Below are positions 1-10,498 of a stretch of DNA of 64,000 nucleotides, in pieces. This DNA is from JAAYZX01 sp040770645 (GTDB lineage Bacteria; Actinomycetota; Thermoleophilia; RBG-16-64-13), in contig JAXGIS010000009.1 in NCBI GenBank assembly GCA_040770645.1, positions 1 to 64,000 on the forward strand, in the 5' to 3' direction. The translations under genes and the position numbers were made by a program. Every line of letters starts with the position of its first letter. The stretch's first letter is position 1. The notes under the pieces are model-generated. The model was not told the DNA's origin and made no database searches. It saw only the letters and a list, made by a program, of their open reading frames with translations.

Positions 1-1238
1 TGCTGGCCGGGGATTTCAGGGGGCGCAAGATCTCGCTGGTGAACGTGTTTGAGGCCGTGGGGGCCTACTTCAACGGTGCCATGGACGCCGATGAGCTGGA
101 AGAAGTGGAATCCTGCGCCTGCCCCACATGTGGCTCGTGCGCCGGCTTGTTCACAGCCAACTCCATGAGCTGCCTTACCGAGGTGCTGGGTTTGTCGCTC
201 CCGGGTGACGCCGCCACGCCGGCGCCGTACTCCGCGCGCCTGACGCTCGCGCGTGCCACCGGCCGGCAGGCGGTGCAGGTAGCTCGGGAAGGATGGGGAG
301 CCAGGCGCTTCCTAACCCCCGCTTCTCTTCGAAATGCGCTGGCACTTGACGCCGCCCTCGGTTGTTCCACAAACACCGTGCTTCACATCAAGGCCATTGC
401 CCATGAGGCCGGGGTCGATCTGCCGCTCGAGAGCATCAATGAGGTGGCCGCCCGCACGCCGCACCTGGTCAGTCTGGCACCGGCCGGTCCCGCCCACATG
501 GAGGACCTGTACCGGGCTGGGGGCATCATGGCCGTGCTGAAACGTCTGGCCGAAGGTGGGCTTGTCGACGGCGACACTCCCACTGTGTCCGGAGTCACCT
601 TGGCTGAGCAGTATGCGGATGCGCATGTTGCAGACGCGGAGATGATCCGTCCACTCAACAACCCGCATCACGCCACGGGAGGGTTGGCTGTGCTCTTCGG
701 TAACCTGGCGCCCCGGGGGGCGGTGGTGAAGGAGTCGGCGGTGTTGCCCGGCATGCTCCGACATCGGGGCCCCGCTCGGGTCTTTGATTCCGAGGGCGCG
801 GTCATGGCCGCCATTGAGGCGGGTGGGATCGAGCCGGGGTGTGTGGTGGTGATCCGCTATGTGGGGCCAAAAGGAGGCCCGGGCATGCCCGAGATGCTCT
901 CGCCCACCTCGGCTTTGGCGGGCGCCGGCCTCGACGGCAGTGTGGCTCTCGTCACCGACGGTCGCTTCAGTGGAGCTTCCCGTGGTGCGAGTATTGGGCA
1001 CGTGGCGCCCGAGGCGGCGGATGGCGGCCCCATTGCGCTGGTGAAGGATGGGGATGTCATAGTCGTGGACATCCCGGCGCGGCGGCTCGACGTGGAGCTG
1101 TCGGAGGACGAGCTGACCCGAAGGAGGGCGGCCTGGCGTAGTCCGGAGCGTGTGCTCACGGGCGTGCTGGGCCGCTACGTAGCTCAGGTGTTGGGCGCGG
1201 AGACCGGTGCGGTGCTCGGGGAGCCCGCGCGCGGTTAG
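1..1238 (+). CDS. ilvD: Dihydroxy-acid dehydratase, 5' end missing at window edge
   Basis: Dehydrates 2,3-dihydroxy-3-methylbutanoate/-pentanoate to the 2-oxo acids of valine and isoleucine synthesis; cytosolic Fe-S enzyme. The open frame runs in from base 3, so the first ~140-150 residues of a usual ~550-residue enzyme lie outside the window; about 411 are present. The cluster-ligand segment CACPTCGSCAGLFTANSM and the C-terminal DGRFSGASRG/GHVAPEA block are clear. The stop lies 154 bases before ilvB, so co-transcription with the ilv genes is likely. A GTG at base 39 is internal, not the start. Confidence 0.96.
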   Translation, partial: LAGDFRGRKISLVNVFEAVGAYFNGAMDADELEEVESCACPTCGSCAGLFTANSMSCLTEVLGLSLPGDAATPAPYSARLTLARATGRQAVQVAREGWGARRFLTPASLRNALALDAALGCSTNTVLHIKAIAHEAGVDLPLESINEVAARTPHLVSLAPAGPAHMEDLYRAGGIMAVLKRLAEGGLVDGDTPTVSGVTLAEQYADAHVADAEMIRPLNNPHHATGGLAVLFGNLAPRGAVVKESAVLPGMLRHRGPARVFDSEGAVMAAIEAGGIEPGCVVVIRYVGPKGGPGMPEMLSPTSALAGAGLDGSVALVTDGRFSGASRGASIGHVAPEAADGGPIALVKDGDVIVVDIPARRLDVELSEDELTRRRAAWRSPERVLTGVLGRYVAQVLGAETGAVLGEPARG

Positions 1239-1392
1239 GCCGAGGCGCGTGCCTGAAGGACGCTGACTCCTCCCGGGCTCTCCGGCAGCATGAGGAGACC
1301 GGGATTGCGATAGAAGGGCGCCCGAGCCGTACGGCTCACTCCACCGCCTTCACACGACGACACTTACCGGCACATCACGAGTTGGAGCATTT

Positions 1393-3081
1393 ATGAAAGG
1401 GTCATACATACTTCTCGAGGCACTGAAGCGCGAAGGCGTGGATGTGGTCTTCGGTTATCCGGGCGGGAGCGTCATTCCCCTGTACGATGCCCTCTATGAC
1501 TTCGATATTCGCCACATCCTCACCCGTCATGAGCAGGGCGCTGCGCATGCCGCCGATGGGTATGCGCGGGCGTCGGGCAAAGTGGGCGTGTGTATCGCCA
1601 CCTCGGGACCGGGCGCCTGCAACCTGGTGACGGGTATCGCCAACGCTTACCTGGACAGCGTGCCTATGGTGGCCATCACCGGCCAGGTGCGCACCAACCT
1701 CATCGGTACCGATGCGTTCCAGGAGGCCGACATCACCGGCATTACACTGCCTATTGTCAAGCATAGCTATCTGGTTCAGAAGGTAACCGATCTCTCCCGT
1801 GTTGTCCGCGAGGCTTTCTACATCGCGCGCACGGGAAGGCCGGGACCTGTTCTCATCGACGTACCGGTGGATATCACCGTGGCCGAGACCGACTACGATC
1901 CGGCGTGTCCGCCGGCCATGGCACTTCCCGGTTACAAGCCGACCGTCAAAGGCCACCCCAAGCAGATCAAGGCGGCGGCCGCCGCCATCGCACAAGCTGA
2001 GCGCCCCATCATCTACGCGGGGGGCGGTGTAATCAGTTCGGGCGCCTCGCAGGAGTTGCGGGACTTGGCGCGCTTTGCCCGCATACCGGTGACCACCACG
2101 TTGACCGGCATCGGCTGTTTTCCTGAGGACGAGGATCTGTCGCTGGGCATGCTGGGCATGCACGGCACACGCTACGCCAACTATGCGATGACGCACTGCG
2201 ATCTGATCTTCGCCGTGGGGGCACGTTTTGATGATCGGGTCACGGGTAAGATCGATACATTTGCGCCCAATGCCAAAACCATTCATGTGGATGTGGATCC
2301 GGCTGAGATCAGCAAGAACGTGGCCGTGGACGTGCCCATCGTGGGCGATGCGCGTTGGGTGCTCTCCTCACTCCTCGCCGAGCTTAAGAAGCACGAACTG
2401 GCCGCCGACCGCCATCTGCCGTGGATGGAACAGATCGGCGAGTGGAAACGCTGCCACCCCCTGATGCTGCGGGAGGACCCGGGCGGCGAGATCATGCCGG
2501 AGCAGGTGGTGCGTCGCCTGTGGGAGATCACCAAAGGCGAGGCGGTGGTCGCCACTGAAGTGGGGCAGAACCAGATGTGGGCCGCCCAATACTACCTGGC
2601 CCGCCACCCGCGGCAGTTCATCACTTCCGGGGGTTTGGGTACCATGGGGTTCGGCTTTCCCGCGGCCATCGGGGCCAAAGTGGCACGGCCCGACGCTCTG
2701 GTCATCGACATTGCCGGAGACGGTTCCTTCCAGATGAACGTCCAGGAACTGGGTACGGTGGTTGCCAACGACATCCCTGTGAAAGTGTGCATCCTCAACA
2801 ATCGCTGTCTGGGTATGGTTCGCCAGTGGCAGGACCTGTTCTGGCAGAAGCGATACAGTCAAACCTGCTTCGATTGCCAGCCCGATTTCGTCAAGCTGGC
2901 CGAGGCCTACGGTGCCGAGGGTTACCGGGCGGAGCAGCCGGACGAGCTCGATGACGTGCTGCGCGCCGCGCTCAGCAGTGACGCGCCGGCCGTGATCGAC
3001 GTGAGGGTGAAGCAGGAGGTCAACGTGTATCCCATGGTTCCGGCCGGCGGCTCCATCCACGAGATGTTGGAGGAGGACTGA
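1393..3081 (+). CDS. ilvB: Acetolactate synthase large subunit
   Basis: Thiamine-diphosphate enzyme that condenses two pyruvates (or pyruvate and 2-oxobutyrate) to acetohydroxy acids, the committed step to valine/leucine/isoleucine. At 562 residues it is full length. Visible: the catalytic Glu at about residue 47 (RHEQGAAHAADGYAR), the central FAD-binding region, and the C-terminal ThDP/Mg motif GDG (442-444) ending in NN (about 469-470). ATG start has GGAG just upstream. Its TGA overlaps the ATG of ilvN, so the catalytic and regulatory subunits are translationally coupled. A perfect 14-bp palindrome GAGCCGTACGGCTC lies upstream at 1324-1337; its role is unknown. Confidence 0.97.
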   Translation: MKGSYILLEALKREGVDVVFGYPGGSVIPLYDALYDFDIRHILTRHEQGAAHAADGYARASGKVGVCIATSGPGACNLVTGIANAYLDSVPMVAITGQVRTNLIGTDAFQEADITGITLPIVKHSYLVQKVTDLSRVVREAFYIARTGRPGPVLIDVPVDITVAETDYDPACPPAMALPGYKPTVKGHPKQIKAAAAAIAQAERPIIYAGGGVISSGASQELRDLARFARIPVTTTLTGIGCFPEDEDLSLGMLGMHGTRYANYAMTHCDLIFAVGARFDDRVTGKIDTFAPNAKTIHVDVDPAEISKNVAVDVPIVGDARWVLSSLLAELKKHELAADRHLPWMEQIGEWKRCHPLMLREDPGGEIMPEQVVRRLWEITKGEAVVATEVGQNQMWAAQYYLARHPRQFITSGGLGTMGFGFPAAIGAKVARPDALVIDIAGDGSFQMNVQELGTVVANDIPVKVCILNNRCLGMVRQWQDLFWQKRYSQTCFDCQPDFVKLAEAYGAEGYRAEQPDELDDVLRAALSSDAPAVIDVRVKQEVNVYPMVPAGGSIHEMLEED

Positions 3082-3569
3082 TGAAACACGCGCTATCCGT
3101 CCTCGTGGAGAACAAACCGGGAGTGCTGAGTCGAATCACCGGCTTGTTTGCCCGTCGTGGTTTCAATATCGACAGCCTCGCCGTGGGGGAGACGGAGAAC
3201 CCGTTGTTCTCGCGGATCACCATAACGGTTGATGGTTCCGATCAACCTGTGGAACACGTCACCAAACAGCTTCACAAACTGATCAGTGTTATCAAGATCA
3301 GTGATCTGGAACCCGCCGAGCGCTTGGAGCGCGAATTGCTCCTGGTGAAGGTCAAGGCGACGGCAGAGAATCGTGCCGAGATCATGCAGGTGGCTGAGAT
3401 CTTCGAGGCCCGTATCGTGGATATCTCACCGGTGACGGCGGTGATCGAGGCCACGGGGCCACGACACAAAGTAGAGGCGTTCATCGAGCTGTTGCGCTCC
3501 ATGAACGTGGTGGTAGAGCTGATACGGACGGGCAGGGTCGCCGTCCGCCGCGGGCCCAAGCTTACGTAG
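3081..3569 (+). CDS. ilvN: Acetolactate synthase small (regulatory) subunit
   Basis: Regulatory subunit of acetolactate synthase, giving valine feedback inhibition and stimulating the large subunit. The 162 residues match the usual length: an N-terminal ACT domain starting LSVLVENKPGVLSRITGLFA (residues 4-23) followed by the ACT-like C-terminal half (DISPVTAVIEATG). The ATG overlaps the ilvB stop by one base. ilvC follows 19 bases after the stop, behind an AAGGAGGAAGC ribosome-binding site. Confidence 0.97.
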   Translation: MKHALSVLVENKPGVLSRITGLFARRGFNIDSLAVGETENPLFSRITITVDGSDQPVEHVTKQLHKLISVIKISDLEPAERLERELLLVKVKATAENRAEIMQVAEIFEARIVDISPVTAVIEATGPRHKVEAFIELLRSMNVVVELIRTGRVAVRRGPKLT

Positions 3570-3588
3570 AGGCGACAAGGAGGAAGCA

Positions 3589-4596
<1,008 letters not shown>

Positions 4597-4615
4597 AGAC
4601 CGGAGCGCACGGCGG

Positions 4616-4651
4616 GAGGAGGCCGAGCCCGGATTCGGGCTCGGCCTCCTC
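4616..4651 (+). terminator. GC-rich hairpin terminator after ilvC
   Basis: Perfect 16-bp inverted repeat GAGGAGGCCGAGCCCG / CGGGCTCGGCCTCCTC (4616-4631 and 4636-4651) with a GATT loop, 20 bases after the ilvC stop. No T-run follows, as is common in high-GC genomes. Confidence 0.8.
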
Positions 4652-4678
4652 GCCTCAACCCCCGGCGACAGCGCCGGG

Positions 4679-4707
4679 TTGTCTACCTGCCGTGCCTCCA
4701 TTAGAAT
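4679..4707 (+). promoter_or_regulatory. Candidate promoter of the leuCDB-ilvE-cimA transcript
   Basis: -35 TTGTCT (4679-4684), 17-base spacer, -10 TAGAAT (4702-4707). The same -10 hexamer at the same spacing is seen before serC and dnaE in this window. It lies just behind the ilvC terminator and 233 bases before the leuC start. Confidence 0.6.
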
Positions 4708-4939
4708 GTAAAGCTCCATGGCCGGGTCTTCGCACAGCTCTCCGCGGTTCCGCGCCGGGGCTTGTGTCCCGGTGGGGGTCTTGTGTCCGGCCTCGTGGGC
4801 CGGCTCTGTCTCCTTCACGGTCTTGCCGGCCGTAATCCCCAGCCTGCGAATCCCCCGTTGGGGGGATGACTGACGCACGGCGCCCCCGGGCGCCCCACCA
4901 CACCGGCTGCAGGCAACCACATTCACAAGGTGGACGACT
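4708..4939 (+). other. Long leader of the leuC transcript
   Basis: About 225 bases between the candidate -10 box and the leuC start. It contains an ATCCCCC/GGGGGAT hairpin (about 4849-4867), a GGCGCCC palindromic stretch and a possible 50-codon reading frame from ATG 4719, which is not leucine-rich. No T-box consensus was seen. Regulation by attenuation is possible but not shown. Confidence 0.35.
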
Positions 4940-6285
4940 ATGGGTATGACCATCACCGAGAAGCTCCTGGCCCGGGCGGCGGACAGGGATAGCGTGGCGC
5001 CCGGCGATCTCATCATGGCCCGAGTGGACTTCTGCTTGGGAAACGACATCACGGCTCCCGTGGCCATCGACGAGTTCGAGAAGGCCGGCTTCGACTCTGT
5101 ATTTGATCGCGGGCGCATTGCGCTCATCCCTGATCACTTCACCCCCAACAAGGACATCAAGGCCGCCACCCTCGTCAAGCAGATGCGCGAGTTCGCCGTT
5201 CGCTACGGTATAGAGCACTATTACGAGGTGGGCCGAGTGGGAGTGGAGCACGCGCTCCTGCCCGAGTTGGGGCTGGTGGGACCGGGCGATGTGGTGGTGG
5301 GAGCCGATTCGCACACCTGCACGTACGGCGCTCTGGGTGCCTTCGCCACTGGGGTGGGCTCCACGGATCTGGCCGGGGCCATGGCCACCGGCGAGGTGTG
5401 GTTCCGTGTGCCTGAATCCATCCTCTTCCGCTTCGAGGGCAGGCCGGCCCCCTTCGTCACCGGCAAAGACCTCATCCTCTTCCTGATCGGTGAGATCGGA
5501 GTGGACGGCGCGCTCTACGCGGCCATGGAGTTCTCAGGGTCCGCCATTCCCCACCTCTCCATGGACTCACGTTTCGCCATGGCCAACATGGCTATTGAGG
5601 CCGGGGGCAAGAACGGCGTCTTCACGCCCGACAACACTACGCGTGCGTACGTGGAGGGACGCTTCCGGCGCCGCCCCGTCTATCTGGCCTCGGATTCGGA
5701 TGCAGTCTATGCGCGAGAGTATCAGTGGGATGCCTCGCGCATTCGCTCATGGTATCCAAGCCCCATCTGCCCTCGAACGCAGCACCGGCCGACGAGCTGG
5801 GCGAGGTGGCCATCGACCAGGTGGTGATCGGCAGTTGCACCAACGGGCGGATCGAAGACCTGAGACAGGCCGCCGCCGTGTTGCGCGGCCGCAAGGTGCA
5901 CAAGAACGTGCGCTGCATCGTGCTGCCGGCCACGCAGGCTGTGTGGCGGCAGGCCATGAACGAGGGCCTGTTCGACATCTTCGTGGAGGCTGAGGCCGTG
6001 GTTTCAGCGCCCACCTGCGGTCCCTGTCTGGGCGGGCACATGGGCATCTTGGCCGCGGGCGAGCGGGCGGTGAGCACCACCAACCGCAACTTCGTAGGGA
6101 CGCATGGGCCACGCCACCTCTGGTGTACTTGGCCGGGCCTGCGTGGCCGCCGCCAGCGCCGTGGCGGGGTGTATCGCCACACCGCGCCAGGTGGGGCTGG
6201 AGGAGCCACCGCAGAGCGAATGGACGGCGGGCGCGGGCGGAGCGCCGCCGGCTTCTGCATGCCGGCGCGAAGGAGGGCACAGTGA
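4940..6285 (+). CDS. leuC: 3-Isopropylmalate dehydratase large subunit (frameshifted)
   Basis: Aconitase-family Fe-S enzyme that isomerises isopropylmalate and, in the citramalate route, citramalate to methylmalate. The N-terminal frame from ATG 4940 (TITEKLLARAADRDSVAPGD, then GADSHTCTYGALGAFATGVG) resembles the HacA/LeuC2 subgroup. The frame slips near 5730; the next frame supplies GSCTNGRIEDLRQAA and APTCGPCLGGHMG, the three cluster cysteines. A second slip near 6100 leads into ATSGV...AAASAVAGCIATP. The TGA at 6283-6285 in the middle-segment frame overlaps the leuD GTG. With all motifs kept, I read the breaks as sequencing indels, not decay. Usual length is ~420-430; joined length is about 447. 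Confidence 0.88.
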
Positions 6286-6852
6286 GCACCTTTCGTGGTC
6301 GGGCCTGGACCTTCGGGCGGGACGTGGACACGGATCTCATCATCGCCGCCCGCTACCTCACCATGAAGACGGCGGCGGAGTTGGCGTGTCACCTCATGGA
6401 AGATTGCGACCCCGACTTCTCGCAGAAGGTGAGGCCGAGGCGACATCATCGTGGCCAAGGAGAACTTCGGGTGCGGTTCCAGCCGCGAACACGCGCCTCT
6501 GGCCATCAAGGGTGCCGGAGTGCCGGTGGTGATAGCCAAGAGCTTTGCGCGCATCTTCTACCGCAACGCTTTCAACACAGGATTGCCCATCTTGGTGGCG
6601 CCGGATGCGGCCGAGGCCATTCGTAGCGGGGATGAACTCGAGGTGGATCTCGGGACGGGGGTCATACGTGACCTCACGAGCGGGGTAGACTATCAGGCGG
6701 AGGCGCTGCCCGATTTCATGCAGGAACTCGTGGCTGCCGGGGGGCTGTTGCCTTATCTGAAGCGGCGGCGCGATGGGCAGGTGGGGGGAACCGCAACGAG
6801 AGATACGGCTGGGGCTGATGCCGCCAGGCCTGATGACGCCGGGAGGGAGTGA
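6282..6852 (+). CDS. leuD: 3-Isopropylmalate dehydratase small subunit (frameshifted)
   Basis: Swivelling-domain subunit of isopropylmalate isomerase. A GTG start at 6282 follows AAGGAGG and overlaps the leuC TGA. The first frame reads TFRGRAWTFGRDVDTDLIIAA (the GRDVDTD substrate loop). A one-base slip near 6435 is needed to reach DIIVAKENFGCGSSREHAP, the family signature, and the rest of the subunit (IAKSFARIFYRNAFNTGLP). The C-terminal ~25 residues are an Ala/Arg-rich tail. leuB starts three bases after the stop. Confidence 0.9.
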
Positions 6853-6855
6853 GAG

Positions 6856-7920
6856 ATGGGTTACGATATCGCAGTCATCGCAGGTGACGGCACGGGTCCC
6901 GAGGTGGTGCGCGAGGGCCTCAAGGTGTTCGCGGCAGCCGCCAATCGGGCCGGTTTCACCTACACGCTGCAGGAGTACGATTTTGGGGCGGCACGCTACC
7001 TGCGTACCGGCGAGACCCTTCCCGAGTCCGCTCTCGATGAACTGGTGCAGTACGATGCCATTCTCCTGGGCGCCATCGGTCATCCGGATGTGCCCCCGGG
7101 CGTCTTGGAGCAGGGGATCCTTCTCAAACTACGTTTCGCCCTCGACCTCTACATTAACTTGAGGCCGGTCAAACTGCTCCCCGGTGTTTGGACTCCCATC
7201 AAGGACAAAGGGCCCTCGGACATCAACTTCGTGGTGGTGCGGGAGAACACGGAAGGCCTATACGCCTCTACAGGTGGTTTTCTGAAGAAGGACACTCCCG
7301 ACGAGATCGCCGTGCAGGAGAGCGTCAACACCCGCAAGGGCGTGGAGCGCTGCATCCGCTATGCGTACGATTACGCCAACCGGCCTGATCGCCGGGGCAA
7401 GCTCACGCTCTGCGGCAAGACCAACGTCCTCACTTACGCTTGGGATCTGTGGTGGCGGGCATTCAACGAAATCGGCGACGCCGACTACAGTCATATCCGC
7501 CGCGACTACGCGCACGTGGACGCTATCTGCATGTGGTTCCTGAAGAACCCGGAGTGGTTCGATGTCATCGTGACCGACAACATGTTCGGCGATATCATCA
7601 CCGATCTGGCTGCAATGGTGCAGGGCGGCCTGGGCGTGGCGGCCGGTGGCAACCTCCATCCGGGGAAGGTATCCATGTTTGAGCCCATGGGCGGCTCGGC
7701 GCCCAAGTACGAAGGGTTGAACATCATCAATCCCCTGGCGGCTATTGCTGCAGTGAGCATGATGCTCGACTACTTGGGGCAGCCGGAGGCAGCCGACTGC
7801 GTGGAGCGCGGGATGGTGGAAGCCATTTCCCGCATGGATTCACTGGCGGCCGGGCAAATGGGCATGGGAACCAGCGATGTGGGCGACGTGGTGGCCCGCT
7901 ATGTGGCGGAGGCGTGCTGA
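6856..7920 (+). CDS. leuB: 3-Isopropylmalate dehydrogenase
   Basis: NAD-dependent oxidative decarboxylation of 3-isopropylmalate, and of methylmalate to 2-oxobutyrate if the citramalate route is used. Full length (354 residues). Seen: IAGDGTGPEVVREG at the N terminus, the substrate-arginine segment LRFALDLYINLRPVKL, VVRENTEGLYA, the catalytic Tyr/Lys region, the metal-binding VTDNMFGDIITDLAAM and the NAD-loop EPMGGSAPKYEG. The isocitrate/tartrate dehydrogenase relatives share these motifs, so LeuB is chosen on context. The ilvE ATG lies one base after its stop. Confidence 0.93.
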   Translation: MGYDIAVIAGDGTGPEVVREGLKVFAAAANRAGFTYTLQEYDFGAARYLRTGETLPESALDELVQYDAILLGAIGHPDVPPGVLEQGILLKLRFALDLYINLRPVKLLPGVWTPIKDKGPSDINFVVVRENTEGLYASTGGFLKKDTPDEIAVQESVNTRKGVERCIRYAYDYANRPDRRGKLTLCGKTNVLTYAWDLWWRAFNEIGDADYSHIRRDYAHVDAICMWFLKNPEWFDVIVTDNMFGDIITDLAAMVQGGLGVAAGGNLHPGKVSMFEPMGGSAPKYEGLNIINPLAAIAAVSMMLDYLGQPEAADCVERGMVEAISRMDSLAAGQMGMGTSDVGDVVARYVAEAC

Positions 7921-7921
7921 C

Positions 7922-8803
7922 ATGCAGATCTTGATCGACGGGCAATACTACGATCGCGCCGGCGCCAAGATCAGCGTTTTCGATCATGGACTCCTCTACG
8001 GCGACGGTGTATTCGAGGGTATTCGCATATACAATGGCCGGGTCTTTGAGCTGGACGCTCACATCAATCGTCTATATGAGTCGGCGCACTCCATTGCCCT
8101 GCAGATACCCGTGCCCAAAGAGGAGATGTTGCTTCGGACGGTGGAGACGGTGCGTCGCAACGGTCTCACGGATGGCTACGTGCGCTTGGTGGTCACGCGG
8201 GGCGAGGGCGATCTGGGTCTCAACCCTGTGAAGTGCCCCAAGGCGAGCTATTTCATCATCGCCTCCACCATCCAACTGTATCCCGAGGAAGCGTATACGC
8301 AGGGCCTCAAAATCATCACCTGCTCTACACGCCGGAACGAACACCAGACCATCAACGGCAACATCAAGAGCCTGAACTACCTGAACAACATCATGGCGGC
8401 GCTTGAACTGCGTTCGGCAGGCGTGAGCGAGGGTCTCATGTTGACCACCGGTGGCTTTGTGTGCGAGTGCACGGCCGACAACTTTTTCATGGTCAAGGAC
8501 GGCCGTCTGCGGACGCCGGATGCTGCCACAGGTGCCCTGCGCGGTATCACGCGCATGGTGGTCATCCGCCTGGCGCGCCAGATGGGCATTGAGGTGGACG
8601 AGGGTTTCTACACCCTTCACGATGTCTACAATGCCGACGAGTGCTTCCTCACCGGCACCGGTGCCGAGGTGGCTCCCATCGTGGAGGTGGACCTGCGGCC
8701 TATCGGCGGCGGCACCCCGGGCCCCATCACCTGGAAACTGATAGATGCCTTCCGGGCGTATGCGCGGGAACCGGGATCCGGTACGCCCGTGTACGACGAT
8801 TGA
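7922..8803 (+). CDS. ilvE: Branched-chain amino-acid aminotransferase
   Basis: Class IV PLP aminotransferase carrying out the last step of valine, leucine and isoleucine synthesis. 293 residues from the ATG at 7922, which sits right after the leuB TGA. An in-frame start at 7877 would lie inside leuB and is rejected. Motifs: FDHGLLYGDGVFEGIR near residues 19-34, the PLP lysine in GNIKSLNYLNN, TTGGFVCECTADNFF and LTGTGAEVAPI. Context in the ilv/leu operon makes branched-chain specificity likely over D-amino-acid or aminodeoxychorismate activity. Confidence 0.93.
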   Translation: MQILIDGQYYDRAGAKISVFDHGLLYGDGVFEGIRIYNGRVFELDAHINRLYESAHSIALQIPVPKEEMLLRTVETVRRNGLTDGYVRLVVTRGEGDLGLNPVKCPKASYFIIASTIQLYPEEAYTQGLKIITCSTRRNEHQTINGNIKSLNYLNNIMAALELRSAGVSEGLMLTTGGFVCECTADNFFMVKDGRLRTPDAATGALRGITRMVVIRLARQMGIEVDEGFYTLHDVYNADECFLTGTGAEVAPIVEVDLRPIGGGTPGPITWKLIDAFRAYAREPGSGTPVYDD

Positions 8804-8825
8804 GGCGCAGCGACCGAGGACTGCA

Positions 8826-10430
8826 GTGGCAACAGATAACGGAAACCGAGACGTCGTCCTCTATGACACCACCCTCCGCGACGGCATGCAGCGGGAAGGA
8901 CTCTCGGTGTCGGTGGATGAGAAGACCCGCATTGCCGGGCGATTGGCCGAAATGGGCATACACGTCATTGAGGGCGGTTTTCCAGGGTCCAATCCGAAAG
9001 ATGAGGAGTTTTTCCGGCGCATGGCCGACGAGCGGTTGGCGGGTGGTGCGCGCCTGGCCGCATTCGGAATGACGCGGGGGAGAGGCGTGGCGGCGGAGAA
9101 AGACCCAGTGCTCCGCGTATTGGCGGACAGTTGGGTACCCGTCACCACCATCGTGGGCAAGACCTGGGATCTCCACGTGCGCAAAGTGCTGCGGGTGGAT
9201 CGCGAAGAGAACTTGAGGATGATTTCCGAATCGGTGGGCTTTTTGCGCGAACAGGGAAAGGAAGTGATCTACGACGCTGAGCACTTCTTCGATGCGTTCT
9301 TGGAGGATCCCGCGTACGCCCTGCAGTGCATCTTGGCGGCGGCCGAAGCCGGTGCCTCCACCGTGGTTCTCTGCGACACCAATGGAGCATCTCTCCCCGT
9401 CAAGCTGGGCCAGACCGTGGCGCAGGTGGCCGGCTTCTTGGCCGGCTCCGGCGCCGACCCGATCCGTGTCGGCATCCACGGCCACAACGACACCGGCTGT
9501 GCGGTGGCGAACAGCCTCATCGCCGTGGAGAAAGGGGCCACCCACGTTCAAGGCACCATAAACGGTTATGGGGAACGTTGTGGTAACGCCGATCTCTGCT
9601 CCATCATCCCCGCCCTCAAGCTCAAGATGAACTTCAACTGCATCTCCGACCAGGAGCTCGCTCGGCTGACGGAGACCAGTCGCTTCGTCTCGGAACTCTG
9701 CAACGTGGCCCCCGACCCTCACCAACCGTACGTTGGGCGCAACGCGTTCGCGCACAAAGGCGGCCTGCACGTGGCGGCCATTCAGGAAGACCGCACCACC
9801 TTCGAGCACATTCGTCCGGAGCTGGTGGGCAACACGCCTCGCATCTTGGTCTCGGAGCTGGCGGGGAAGGGGACCATCCGACAGCGCGCTGCCGAGCTGG
9901 GCTACTCGCTCGACCAGCAGCGCACCCTGGAGGAAAGCATTCTGCGTCGTGTGAAGGAGAAAGAACATCACGGCTACCATTTTGAAGCCGCAGACGCCTC
10001 GTTTGAGTTGCTTATGCGCGATGAACTGGGGATGCGTAGCGAGTTTTTCACCCTGGAGAGCTTCCGCATCATCGTGGAGAAGCGAGAGAACGGGGAGGTG
10101 ATGACCGAGGCTACCATCAAGGTTCGTATCAACGGTGAGCGCATCATCAGCACCGCTGAGGGGAACGGCCCGGTCAACGCCTTGGACAAGGCGGTGCGTC
10201 AGGCCATCGAGCAGAAGTTCCCCCGATTGGCCGAGATCCACTTGGTCAACTACTCGGTGCGTATTCTCGACGAGAACCGAGGCACTGCGGCGGTCACCCG
10301 TGTGCTCTTGGATTCGTCGGACGGCGTGGATTCCTGGGGCTCGGTGGGGGTGAACGAGAACGTGGTGGAGGCTTCTTGGCAGGCGCTCGTTGACTCCATC
10401 AACTACGGACTTCTGCGGGGTGAGTCCTAG
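8826..10430 (+). CDS. cimA: (R)-Citramalate synthase
   Basis: Condenses pyruvate and acetyl-CoA to citramalate; with LeuCD and LeuB this yields 2-oxobutyrate for isoleucine without threonine deaminase. 534 residues from GTG 8826. The N-terminal DRE-TIM barrel shows LYDTTLRDGMQ, then EGGFPGSNPKDEEFF (typical of the citramalate-synthase subgroup rather than LeuA), GIHGHNDTGCAVANS and the metal-binding HGHND. The C-terminal ~130 residues (MTEATIKVRINGERIIS) form the regulatory domain. Last gene of the operon; no separate leuA is present in the window. Confidence 0.9.
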   Translation: MATDNGNRDVVLYDTTLRDGMQREGLSVSVDEKTRIAGRLAEMGIHVIEGGFPGSNPKDEEFFRRMADERLAGGARLAAFGMTRGRGVAAEKDPVLRVLADSWVPVTTIVGKTWDLHVRKVLRVDREENLRMISESVGFLREQGKEVIYDAEHFFDAFLEDPAYALQCILAAAEAGASTVVLCDTNGASLPVKLGQTVAQVAGFLAGSGADPIRVGIHGHNDTGCAVANSLIAVEKGATHVQGTINGYGERCGNADLCSIIPALKLKMNFNCISDQELARLTETSRFVSELCNVAPDPHQPYVGRNAFAHKGGLHVAAIQEDRTTFEHIRPELVGNTPRILVSELAGKGTIRQRAAELGYSLDQQRTLEESILRRVKEKEHHGYHFEAADASFELLMRDELGMRSEFFTLESFRIIVEKRENGEVMTEATIKVRINGERIISTAEGNGPVNALDKAVRQAIEQKFPRLAEIHLVNYSVRILDENRGTAAVTRVLLDSSDGVDSWGSVGVNENVVEASWQALVDSINYGLLRGES

Positions 10431-10498
10431 CTCTCGGGCGCCGGCGACAGAGATAGAATCCGTGCGGGGTGGGGGCGGGAACTGCGGGAGCAGTAGGA

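Noticed and set aside
4719..4871. Leader peptide before leuC
   Set aside because: A ~50-codon frame exists but has only three leucine codons, not clustered, and no ribosome-binding site; not supported as a leucine attenuator.
8727..10241. 504-codon antisense ORF opposite cimA, and similar long antisense frames opposite carB and dnaE
   Set aside because: Codon-bias shadows of well-supported genes; sequences low in hydrophobic patterning and without motifs.
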